Assembly: GCA_017460885.1 (NCBI GenBank)
Contig: JAFUAB010000036.1
Span: 1 to 64,000 of the forward strand
Origin: Lachnospiraceae bacterium
Lineage (GTDB): Bacteria; Bacillota; Clostridia; Lachnospirales; Lachnospiraceae
Reading direction: 5' to 3'
Length of the DNA stretch: 64,000 nt
Part shown: positions 43,437-51,728 of the stretch, in pieces
How the letters are laid out: every line of letters begins with the position of its first letter
How positions within the stretch are numbered: the first letter of the stretch is position 1
The notes under the pieces: generated by a model
What the model saw: only the letters and a program-made list of their open reading frames with translations
What the model was told of the DNA's origin: nothing
Database searches by the model: none
Translations under genes and position numbers: made by a program

Positions 43437-44282
43437 ATGAATAAACAACGACTGGATATGATCTTAACAGAAAAAGGCCTGGCTCCCAGCCGTGAAAAGG
43501 CTAAGGCTCTGATCATGAGCGGTATTGTATACGTGAATGACCAGAAGGAGGATAAAGCCGGAAGTACCTTTGATATGGATACCGCCAGAGTGGAGGTAAG
43601 AGGTTCTGCCCTCAGATACGTTAGCCGGGGCGGTCTTAAGCTCGAGAAGGCCCTGGAGGTTTTTCCGATAGACATAAAGGGTGCAACGGCTCTGGATATA
43701 GGTGCCTCCACAGGGGGATTCACCGACTGCATGCTGATGAACGGCGCTTCTAAGGTCTACAGTGTCGATGTGGGACACGGACAGCTTGACTGGAAGCTCA
43801 GGAATGACGAAAGAGTCATTTGCATGGAAAGGATCAATTTCCGCTATATGACTCCGGAGGATATCGGCGAAGAGGTTGATTTTGCATCCTGTGACGTTTC
43901 GTTCATCTCTCTTTCAAAGATATTTGCGCCCGCATACGGGATCCTGAGAGAGGGGGGTGAGATGGTAGCCCTGATCAAACCCCAGTTTGAGGCCGGGCGT
44001 GAAAAGGTCGGTAAAAAGGGAGTGGTAAGGGATCCTGCTGTACACATCGAGGTGATATCGGAGGTGTGGAACGAGGCCGTTAAGACAGGTTTTGAGGTGA
44101 TAGGACTCGATCATTCACCGATCAGGGGCCCGGAGGGCAACATAGAATATCTGCTGTACATGAGAAAACCCGTATCCTGGGAAACCCCCGGGGAAGTGCC
44201 CAAACCGGTCACGGACGATGAGACTGCAGACAGGCTGATAGAGAGAGTAGTGGATGCCGCTCACGGAGAACTGGACAGATGA
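43437..44282 (+). CDS. tlyA: TlyA-family rRNA methyltransferase
   Basis: A 281-aa protein (ATG 43437) with an N-terminal S4 RNA-binding domain (MNKQRLDMILTEKGLAPSRE) and a C-terminal FtsJ-type Rossmann methyltransferase (ALDIGASTGGFTDCML, the SAM site, and SCDVSFISLSKI). KKGVVRDPAVH is conserved in the TlyA family. TlyA 2'-O-methylates 16S and 23S rRNA in mycobacteria; clostridial activity is inferred. It overlaps nadK by four bases. Confidence 0.93.
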   Translation: MNKQRLDMILTEKGLAPSREKAKALIMSGIVYVNDQKEDKAGSTFDMDTARVEVRGSALRYVSRGGLKLEKALEVFPIDIKGATALDIGASTGGFTDCMLMNGASKVYSVDVGHGQLDWKLRNDERVICMERINFRYMTPEDIGEEVDFASCDVSFISLSKIFAPAYGILREGGEMVALIKPQFEAGREKVGKKGVVRDPAVHIEVISEVWNEAVKTGFEVIGLDHSPIRGPEGNIEYLLYMRKPVSWETPGEVPKPVTDDETADRLIERVVDAAHGELDR

Positions 44283-45085
44283 ACAGATTTCATTTAATAA
44301 CCAACGAAACCAAGGATCCCGATGGGAGCTATACCGGGAGGCTTGCGGAGCTCCTCAGGAAGAACGGGGCACAGAGCGTAACGTCCGGTCCCAATCCGCC
44401 GGCTGATGCGGAGGCCGTGCTGGTACTCGGAGGAGACGGCACCATGCTAAAGGCATCAGGTGACCTGCTGGGCAGGGCTACACCGCTTCTTGGCATTAAC
44501 ATCGGCAATCTGGGATATCTTGCGGAATCGGATTTTGACTCGATAGAGCCCGATATAGTGAGACTTATCAAGGGGGATTATGTCGTAGAGGACAGGATGA
44601 TGCTGTGGGGTGTCATCAACACTTCGGGAGTCGATTCTGAGGATCATTGTCTCAATGATATAGTTATCACCGGTTACGGAGCGCTTTGCCTGATCAAATA
44701 TGAGGTGATAGTAAACGGATCATTCTTAAACGGCTATTCTGCCGACGGACTTATAGTATCGACGCCTACCGGCAGCACCGGATATAACCTTTCGGCGGGC
44801 GGTCCCATCGTTGAACCGGGTGCCAGCACGATAGTGCTGACTCCGATATGCCCTCACACGTTAAATACCAGGAGTATAGTCCTAAGACCCGAGGACGAGA
44901 TCGTCGTGCGTATCCCGGATACATGCAGATCAGGGGTAGCGATACAGTTCGACGGACGTAAGCCCCAGATGATAGAGAACGGGGATTATGTGACGATAAG
45001 GAGATCCGAGAAGGTGACGAGGCTTATCAAGCTCGGCAAGAACAGCTTCTTAATTACTCTGCATCAGAAATTAAAACCAATGTGA
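44279..45085 (+). CDS. nadK: NAD kinase
   Basis: A 268-aa kinase that makes NADP from NAD. It has VLGGDGTMLKA (GGDG motif), LNDIVITGYG (the NE/D motif), and STPTGSTGYNLSAGGPI. The ATGA overlap with tlyA indicates translational coupling. ArgR, which lies between nadK and recN in many Firmicutes, is missing here. A convergent terminator separates it from recN. Confidence 0.96.
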   Translation: MNRFHLITNETKDPDGSYTGRLAELLRKNGAQSVTSGPNPPADAEAVLVLGGDGTMLKASGDLLGRATPLLGINIGNLGYLAESDFDSIEPDIVRLIKGDYVVEDRMMLWGVINTSGVDSEDHCLNDIVITGYGALCLIKYEVIVNGSFLNGYSADGLIVSTPTGSTGYNLSAGGPIVEPGASTIVLTPICPHTLNTRSIVLRPEDEIVVRIPDTCRSGVAIQFDGRKPQMIENGDYVTIRRSEKVTRLIKLGKNSFLITLHQKLKPM

Positions 45086-45091
45086 CTTAAG

Positions 45092-45124
45092 CGGGGCAAG
45101 GTCATACCTTAGCCCCGTTCTTTA
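45092..45124. terminator. Bidirectional terminator between nadK and recN
   Basis: A stem of about 10 bp (CGGGGC-AAGG with CCTT-AGCCCCG) is followed by T on the + strand. On the minus strand the hairpin overlaps the recN stop, and the AAG-rich side gives a weaker T-run. It serves mainly nadK. Confidence 0.8.
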
Positions 45125-46769
45125 ACTCTTCGGCAGCGGATCTCGCGGCCTCGGAGATCCTGTCTGTACCCATCATCCTGGCAAGTTCATCGATCATACC
45201 GTCATGATCCAGCGGCGTGACATCGGTATAGGTGCGATCACCGCGCACGGATTTGGATATCATAAAGTGTGTATCCGCCTGTGCGGCAACCTGGGCCTGA
45301 TGCGTGATGCAGATCACCTGATGAGTACGGGAGAGTTCGTGCAGCTTTTCGCCGGTCTTAAGTGAAGTGATGCCGGAAATACCGGTGTCGATCTCATCAA
45401 AGACGAGAGTTCCTATCCGGTCGGTGTCTCCGGTAACGCATTTGATCGCAAGCATGATACGCGAAAGCTCGCCGCCGCTTGCCACACTGCTTAAGGGTCT
45501 CGGGTCCTCGCCCGGGTTCATGGAGATATTGAAGTCAATGCTGTCATACCCGTTAGACGTGATCTGTCCGGGATCGGCGTTTACACTGATCTCCAGCCTG
45601 ACATCCAGAAAGTTCATGGCCTTGAGCTCGTCTATAAGGCGCTCTTCAAGGGCCCTGGCCGCATTAAGCCTCATATCGTGCAGGTCTGCGCACCGGAGGA
45701 GCAGATCAGCGTGCAGACGTTCCTTATCGGCATTCAGACGGAGGATATAGCTGCCCTGGTCATTCAGAGCAGCCAGTTCTTCGGCTTTTTCGTCTCTGTA
45801 GCTGAGGATATCCTCGATGGACCGGCCGTATTTGCTCTTCAGATGATTGATAAGATCCAGACGTGCAGTGATCCCGGCGAATTCCTCCGGGTCATAATCC
45901 GAACCGTCCATATAGCTCCTTAACTCATGTATCAGATCCTGGCTCATGCTCTCTAAGTCCGCCAGTGAATCCTGAATGGGAGAGAGGGCGTCATCATATT
46001 CGGATACCGTCATTATCTCGCGCAGGGCTCTGGATATAAGTGTACCGGCTCCTTCCTCCCCCTCTAACAGCTTACCGGCCATCGAAAGTGATTCGCTGAT
46101 ACGGGATATGTTGGACAGTCTGCGGTAGCCCGTCTCAAGCTCAGCATCCTCACCGGGCTTAAGCTGTGCCTCGTCGATCTCGTTTATCTCGTATTCGGCG
46201 AGATCGGCTTTTCTCTTGCGAAGCGATTCATCCGTCTCTATGTTGTCCAGCCGGGATAATATACCGGAGTAATCATTGAAAGTTGCTTTCAGCTCTGCAA
46301 GCTTTTCCTTCAGACCGTCCTTCCCGTAATCGTCCAGCAGATTCCTTAGAGAGGATTCCTTCAGAAGTGTGACGGATTCTCTCTGACCGCAGATGTCTAT
46401 GGCCGAAGAGCAGATACGTGAGAGCTCTTTGAGGGTAACCCTGTGGCCGTTGATATGACAATCGGAGCCGCCTGCGGTGATACGTCTTCTGATTATGCAG
46501 GAGCGTTCCTCGTGCTCTATCCCCATTTCGTCCAGCAATGCATAAAAAGAATCGTCATCCGGGGTCAGGGTCAGCTCTACGCTGCCCGAGTCCGCACCCG
46601 TCCGAAGGGAGCTCAAGTCGGCTCTGGCGCCCATGGCCAGTCCGAGGGAGCCGATGATTATCGACTTGCCCGCTCCGGTTTCGCCGGTCAGGATATTGAG
46701 TCCCGGGGTAAAGGTAACATCCGCCTCATCGATGAGAGCCAGATTTTTAACATGCAGATTGTTGATCAT
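45102..46769 (-). CDS. recN: DNA repair protein RecN
   Basis: A 555-aa SMC-like ATPase that acts at double-strand breaks. The start is the ATG at 46769 (minus), preceded by AAGGAGGC; a start 51 bp upstream has no such site. The N-terminus has MINNLHVKNLALIDEADV and Walker A LTGETGAGKSIIIG. The coiled-coil middle (about 160-360) is Glu/Leu/Arg rich. The signature SVASGGELSRIMLAIK and Walker B LVFDEIDTGISG are intact. It is the only protein-coding gene on the minus strand supported here and is convergent to nadK, divergent to relA. Confidence 0.97.
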   Translation of the reverse strand: MINNLHVKNLALIDEADVTFTPGLNILTGETGAGKSIIIGSLGLAMGARADLSSLRTGADSGSVELTLTPDDDSFYALLDEMGIEHEERSCIIRRRITAGGSDCHINGHRVTLKELSRICSSAIDICGQRESVTLLKESSLRNLLDDYGKDGLKEKLAELKATFNDYSGILSRLDNIETDESLRKRKADLAEYEINEIDEAQLKPGEDAELETGYRRLSNISRISESLSMAGKLLEGEEGAGTLISRALREIMTVSEYDDALSPIQDSLADLESMSQDLIHELRSYMDGSDYDPEEFAGITARLDLINHLKSKYGRSIEDILSYRDEKAEELAALNDQGSYILRLNADKERLHADLLLRCADLHDMRLNAARALEERLIDELKAMNFLDVRLEISVNADPGQITSNGYDSIDFNISMNPGEDPRPLSSVASGGELSRIMLAIKCVTGDTDRIGTLVFDEIDTGISGITSLKTGEKLHELSRTHQVICITHQAQVAAQADTHFMISKSVRGDRTYTDVTPLDHDGMIDELARMMGTDRISEAARSAAEELKNGAKV

Positions 46770-46810
46770 AGTGCCTCCTTGTCTTTCTCCGGACAAGAGA
46801 TTATAGACCA

Positions 46811-46839
46811 AGTATAACACATCGGAATTGGTTCATCAA
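46811..46839 (-). promoter_or_regulatory. Sigma-A promoter of recN
   Basis: On the minus strand, TTGATG (46834-46839), a 17-bp spacer and TATACT (46811-46816), about 42 bp before the recN start. No LexA box was confirmed. Confidence 0.7.
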
Positions 46840-46850
46840 AAGTCGATTTA

Positions 46851-46880
46851 TTGACTACCGGTGGTGTTTTGGTATATACT
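46851..46880 (+). promoter_or_regulatory. Sigma-A promoter of relA
   Basis: TTGACT (46851-46856), an 18-bp spacer and TATACT (46875-46880). It is back to back with the recN promoter. This shows that a TTG start at 46851 for relA is wrong, since that TTG is the -35 element. Confidence 0.75.
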
Positions 46881-46982
46881 TTAACGGTCGGATTTGAGGA
46901 GTCCGGCTGTTGTGAACAGTCATCAGCTGACCGTATGATCGGATCTGAGGCTGCAGAATCAGAGCTTGGAGCAGGTGTATCT

Positions 46983-49286
46983 ATGTCAGATGTGGATAGA
47001 GCCGGTGTCAAGATCATACCCGGTTCACATACTGTATCTGTGGAATCAAGGAGTCCTGAGAAATTATATCAGGACCTTATCGCGCGTGTGCGCAAATATC
47101 ATCCTTCCGATGATATCTCCCTGATCGAAAAAGGATATAAGACGGCAGTCAGATGTCACGAGGGACAGGTGCGCAAATCGGGTGAGCCCTATATCATTCA
47201 TCCATTGAGCGTTGCCATTATACTGGCAGATCTGGAATTGGATAAGGAGACCATAGTTGCAGGTCTGCTTCATGATGTCATAGAAGATACCGATATGACC
47301 ATGGGCGAGCTCAAGGCGGAGTTCGGCGAGGATGTGGCCAATCTTGTGGACGGCGTGACCAAGCTGGACAAGCTTCAGTTTGTGGGCAGCAACCACCAGG
47401 TCGACAGACTGGAGATGCAGGCTGAGAACCTGCGCAAGATGTTCCTTGCCATGGCCAAGGATATAAGGGTTATCCTTATCAAGCTTGCGGACAGGCTCCA
47501 CAATATGCGTACACTTGAATTCCAGCCTCCCGAGGCGCAGGAGCGTATCTCGAGAGAGACGCTGGACATATATTCCCCGATAGCCCAGAGACTCGGTATC
47601 AGTAAGATCAAGGTTGAACTGGATGATCTTTCCCTGATGTATATTGAGCCGGAGGCTTATATGGAGCTGGTCAACAGCATCGATATCAACAAAGAGGAGA
47701 GGGAAAAATACATTCAGGGCATAGTGGATGAGGTGCGGGAGCATATAGTCAGTGCCGGGATACATGCCCAGGTCAACGGACGCATCAAGCATTTTTTCAG
47801 TATATACAAGAAGATGCGCAACCAGAACAAGACCCTGGATCAGATATATGATGTATTCGCGGTCAGGATAATAGTAGACAGCATTCAGGACTGCTATGCG
47901 GCGCTCGGTGTTATACACGCGATGTATAAGCCTATCCCGGGACGATTCAAGGATTATATAGCCATGCCCAAGGCGAATATGTATCAGTCGCTTCATACGA
48001 CGCTGATAGGTAATTCGGGGCAGCCCTTTGAGGTACAGATACGTACCAACGAGATGCATAAGGCGGCCGAATACGGTATCGCTGCACACTGGAAGTATAA
48101 GGTTGCCTCCGACGGCAAGAGGATAGACGATTCGGAGCAGGAAAAGCTGACCTGGCTCAGACAGATACTGGAATGGCAGCAGGATTCCCAGGACAACAGG
48201 GAATTTATGGGTATGCTGAAGAGTGATCTGAATCTTTTCTCGGATCATGTGTACTGTTTTACCCCCGGCGGAGAGGTCAAGAACCTGCCATCGGGCTCGA
48301 CACCCATAGATTTTGCGTATTCCGTGCATTCGGCTGTCGGCAACCGTATGATAGGCGCCAGGGTTAACGGCAAGATCGTTCCCATAGAGTATGAGCTCAA
48401 GAACGGTGATCGTGTAGAGATCATCACCAGCCAGAATGCAAAGGGACCGAGCCGTGACTGGCTGGCCATTGCCAAGTCGTCACAGGCGCGTAATAAGATA
48501 AACCAGTGGTTTAAGCAGGAACTAAAGGAAGACAATATCGTTAAGGGGCGTGATGCCCTTAATAACTACATCAAGACGCATTCCATAGTTGTGTCTGATA
48601 TAATGACCACCGGATACATGAATCGTGTCATCTCCAGATACGGATTTAATGACTGGGATTCACTGCTTGCCGCTATCGGTCACGGCGCCCTCAAAGAGGG
48701 ACAGGTGATAGCGAAACTTCAGGAGTATTATAACGAGGATCACAGAGAGAATCCCACTGAAGAGGATATTCTCGAGCAGGTTGCGCAGAGTGCACAGCAT
48801 GCAGCCATGCGTTCACGGAATAACGGCTCTGCCATTACCGTAAAGGGCATTCATGATGTGGCGGTCAGGTTTTCCAAATGCTGTTCACCTGTGCCAGGGG
48901 ATGAGATAGTCGGATTTGTGACCAGAGGAAGAGGGGTATCGATACATCGTACCGATTGCGTGAATATTATAAATCTGCCTCTTTCCGAGCAGGTCAGGCT
49001 CATAGATGCCGAGTGGCAGATCTCTCCCGAAAGTGCGGCCGGGGATTCGTATTTGACCGAGATCTCCGTTTATGCCAATAACAGGAGCGGGCTGCTGGCG
49101 GATATCTCCAGAGCTCTTACCGAAAAGGGCATAGATATCCTTTCCGTTAACTGCCGAACATCCAAGCAGGGAATGGCTACGCTTAATATCAGCTTTGAGA
49201 TCAGATCCAGAGAAGAGCTTGACAGACTTTTTGAAAAGATAAAGAATGTAGACAGTGTGATAGATATAGAGAGGACTACGGGTTAA
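46983..49286 (+). CDS. relA: Bifunctional (p)ppGpp synthetase/hydrolase (Rel)
   Basis: A 767-aa stringent-response enzyme, from ATG 46983, which has CAGGTG upstream; ATG 46935 is an alternative but has no ribosome-binding site. The HD hydrolase domain shows HPLSVAIILADLELD and LLHDVIEDTD, so the site is intact. The synthetase domain has YKPIPGRFKDYIAMPKANMYQSLHTT, split as GRFKDYIAMPKAN and YQSLHTTLIG. The TGS domain begins VYCFTPGGEVKNLPSGSTPI and the C-terminal ACT domain follows RSGLLADISRALTEKG. Both catalytic halves look active, as expected for the single Rel of Firmicutes. Confidence 0.95.
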   Translation: MSDVDRAGVKIIPGSHTVSVESRSPEKLYQDLIARVRKYHPSDDISLIEKGYKTAVRCHEGQVRKSGEPYIIHPLSVAIILADLELDKETIVAGLLHDVIEDTDMTMGELKAEFGEDVANLVDGVTKLDKLQFVGSNHQVDRLEMQAENLRKMFLAMAKDIRVILIKLADRLHNMRTLEFQPPEAQERISRETLDIYSPIAQRLGISKIKVELDDLSLMYIEPEAYMELVNSIDINKEEREKYIQGIVDEVREHIVSAGIHAQVNGRIKHFFSIYKKMRNQNKTLDQIYDVFAVRIIVDSIQDCYAALGVIHAMYKPIPGRFKDYIAMPKANMYQSLHTTLIGNSGQPFEVQIRTNEMHKAAEYGIAAHWKYKVASDGKRIDDSEQEKLTWLRQILEWQQDSQDNREFMGMLKSDLNLFSDHVYCFTPGGEVKNLPSGSTPIDFAYSVHSAVGNRMIGARVNGKIVPIEYELKNGDRVEIITSQNAKGPSRDWLAIAKSSQARNKINQWFKQELKEDNIVKGRDALNNYIKTHSIVVSDIMTTGYMNRVISRYGFNDWDSLLAAIGHGALKEGQVIAKLQEYYNEDHRENPTEEDILEQVAQSAQHAAMRSRNNGSAITVKGIHDVAVRFSKCCSPVPGDEIVGFVTRGRGVSIHRTDCVNIINLPLSEQVRLIDAEWQISPESAAGDSYLTEISVYANNRSGLLADISRALTEKGIDILSVNCRTSKQGMATLNISFEIRSREELDRLFEKIKNVDSVIDIERTTG

Positions 49287-49288
49287 GT

Positions 49289-49921
49289 ATGGCGGATATC
49301 AAGATAGGGCGTATGCAGCTGGGCCCGGTAATGACTAACTGCTATTTTCTGTACAGAGAAGGAAGCTCCGATTGTGTATTCTTTGACCCCGCTGATACGG
49401 GGCATTATATTTTTGAGGCTCTTGGTGAGAGAGGCTTCAGTGTCGGATCCATATATCTGACCCATGCCCACTTCGACCACATATGGGGCTGTAATGAACT
49501 GAGGGATCTGGCAGGCTGCCGCGTGCATGCGCTCGAGGAGGAAAGGGTACTCTGTGAGAATCCCAGGGCAAATGTCAGTGAACAGTCGGGCAGACCGTAT
49601 ACGGTCAGGGTAGACGAATATTTCCGGGACGGAGATGTGATAACCGAGTCCGATATTACCTTCAGGGTAATAGCGACTCCCGGACATACCGTTGGAAGCA
49701 GCTGCTTCTACGTTGAGGAAGCGGGGATTCTGATCAGCGGGGATACGCTTTTTCAGGAGAGCATAGGCAGAAGCGATCTGCCTACGGGATCCGGACCGAC
49801 GCTGATCCGGTCGATCAATGATAAGCTCATGAAACTGCCCGATGAGACCAGGGTTTATCCCGGACACGGCAATTCCACCACGATCGGTTATGAGAGAGAA
49901 AACAATCCGTTTATAGAGTGA
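49289..49921 (+). CDS. Metallo-beta-lactamase-fold hydrolase (glyoxalase II-like)
   Basis: A 210-aa MBL-fold protein, start two bases after relA. The metal site is THAHFDHIWG (HxHxDH), TPGHTVGSSCF, ISGDTLFQESIGRSDLP and YPGHGNSTTIG, all intact. This matches the short glyoxalase II-like/YqgX-type hydrolases common after relA. The substrate is unknown, with thiol esters a possibility. The next genes are an ABC exporter. Confidence 0.93.
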   Translation: MADIKIGRMQLGPVMTNCYFLYREGSSDCVFFDPADTGHYIFEALGERGFSVGSIYLTHAHFDHIWGCNELRDLAGCRVHALEEERVLCENPRANVSEQSGRPYTVRVDEYFRDGDVITESDITFRVIATPGHTVGSSCFYVEEAGILISGDTLFQESIGRSDLPTGSGPTLIRSINDKLMKLPDETRVYPGHGNSTTIGYERENNPFIE

Positions 49922-49976
49922 GATATATTAATGTGCGGGGAAGCGTACCAAAGCCCTGATAAGTACGGAGAAGAAT

Positions 49977-51728
49977 ATGATAAAGAAGCTTGCATCCTGT
50001 GTGAAGGAATTTAAAACGGCCACAATACTGACGCCGACGCTGGCGGCGCTGGAGGTGGTAATGGAGACTCTCCTGCCCATGATGATGGCAGGGATCATAG
50101 ATAAGGGCATTACTCCCGGAAATATGAATGAGGTCTATAAGTACGGAGCCATTATGATCGTCATGGCCATCGCGTCACTGAGCTTCGGAGTGGCAGCAGG
50201 CAGGCTTGCGGCAAATGCCTCCGCAGGCTTTGCGTCCAATATCCGTACTGCGATGTATGAGAATATCCAGACCTTTGCCTTCAGGAATATCGATAAATTC
50301 TCAACCTCGGGTCTTGTGACGCGCATGACCACTGACGTGACCAATCTGCAGAACGCGTTTCAGATGGTCCTAAGAATGTGCGTCAGAGCTCCCATGACGC
50401 TTATATGCGCCCTTATAGCGGCTTTTATGATAAACGCACGCATCAGCATGATATTTGTGGCCGCCATCCTTTTTCTTGGATGCTTTCTCTTTGCAATAAT
50501 CAAGGCAACTATGAAGCTGTTTGAGCAGGTCTTCAAAAAGTACGATGCCCTGAATGAATCCGTACAGGAGAATGTATCGGCGATACGTGTTGTCAAGGCA
50601 TTTGTAAGAGAGGATTACGAAAAGAACAAATTCACGACGGCGGCGGAGAACATTTATAAGCTTTTTGTTAAGGCCGAAAAGAATATCGCCCTGAACGGTC
50701 CGATCATGATGACCGCTGTATACACATGCGTGCTTACGATTGCGTGGGTTGGGGCGCACATGATCTCGTCCGGTGAGCTCACCACCGGAGAGATGACCAC
50801 GCTACTGTCATATATCATGGCGATCCTGTTCAGCCTGATGATGGTATCCGTGATCTTTGTTATGATCACTATGTCAGCAGCCAGTGCAAGGCGTATTTAT
50901 GAGATCCTTTCGGAGGAGAGTTCGCTTACGGATCCCGAAAACCCCGATTACGATATACCCGACGGTTCGGTGGATTTCGATCATGTGATGTTCTCGTACA
51001 ACGAAAACGGCACACGCCCCGTTCTCAAGGATATAGATCTGCACATCAGATCCGGAGAGACCATAGGTATAATCGGAGGCACCGGCTCATCAAAGTCATC
51101 TCTGGTAAGCCTTATAAGCCGTCTGTATGATGTGACGGACGGATGCGTACGCGTGGGAGGCAAGGATGTCAGGACTTATGACCTGGAGACCCTGAGAAAT
51201 AATGTGTCGGTAGTCCTTCAGAAGAACGTTCTGTTCTCCGGAACCATCCTCGATAATCTGAGGTGGGGAGATGAGAATGCAACTGAGGAGGAATGCATCA
51301 GAGCCTGTAAGCTGGCCTGCGCGGACGAATTCATCACCGCTATGCCGGATGGTTACAACACCTATATAGAGCAGGGAGGTACAAATGTTTCGGGAGGCCA
51401 GAAACAGAGGCTCTGTATAGCCAGGGCACTGCTTAAGAAGCCTAAGATCCTTATCCTGGACGATTCCACCAGTGCGGTCGATACGGCGACAGATGCCCGC
51501 ATACGCAGGGCATTCCGTGAGGAGATCCCCGGCACTACCAAGTTTATAATCGCACAGAGAATTTCATCTGTTATGGATTCGGACAGGATCATCGTTCTCG
51601 AGAACGGAGAGGTCAACGGCTTCGGTACACATGATGAGCTGATGACCGGAAACGAGATATACAGGGAAGTATACGAAAGTCAGACGCAGGTGTCCGGTGA
51701 TTTCGATGAGAAAGGGGGCGTGGCATAA
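49977..51728 (+). CDS. ABC exporter half-transporter, degenerate-site partner
   Basis: A 583-aa type IV ABC half-transporter with an N-terminal six-TM domain and a C-terminal ATPase. Walker A is GGTGSSKSSL, with Ser in place of the third Gly. The signature is NVSGGQKQR. Walker B reads LILDDSTSAVD, in which the catalytic Glu after the Asp is replaced by Asp. This is the pattern of the degenerate-site subunit of heterodimeric exporters, for example TM287-like. It overlaps the partner gene by one base (TAATG). Confidence 0.93.
   Translation: MIKKLASCVKEFKTATILTPTLAALEVVMETLLPMMMAGIIDKGITPGNMNEVYKYGAIMIVMAIASLSFGVAAGRLAANASAGFASNIRTAMYENIQTFAFRNIDKFSTSGLVTRMTTDVTNLQNAFQMVLRMCVRAPMTLICALIAAFMINARISMIFVAAILFLGCFLFAIIKATMKLFEQVFKKYDALNESVQENVSAIRVVKAFVREDYEKNKFTTAAENIYKLFVKAEKNIALNGPIMMTAVYTCVLTIAWVGAHMISSGELTTGEMTTLLSYIMAILFSLMMVSVIFVMITMSAASARRIYEILSEESSLTDPENPDYDIPDGSVDFDHVMFSYNENGTRPVLKDIDLHIRSGETIGIIGGTGSSKSSLVSLISRLYDVTDGCVRVGGKDVRTYDLETLRNNVSVVLQKNVLFSGTILDNLRWGDENATEEECIRACKLACADEFITAMPDGYNTYIEQGGTNVSGGQKQRLCIARALLKKPKILILDDSTSAVDTATDARIRRAFREEIPGTTKFIIAQRISSVMDSDRIIVLENGEVNGFGTHDELMTGNEIYREVYESQTQVSGDFDEKGGVA

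Noticed and set aside
46851..46982. N-terminal extension of relA starting at TTG 46851
   Set aside because: The TTG is the -35 box of a well-formed promoter, so translation must start downstream; ATG 46983 has the best ribosome-binding site.
47064..48329. 421-codon open frame on the minus strand inside relA, and 21374-22621 inside rpoD
   Set aside because: Both lie opposite strongly conserved coding sequence, have no ribosome-binding site, and show codon-mirror composition (Leu/Ile/Arg/His-rich). They are antisense shadows.
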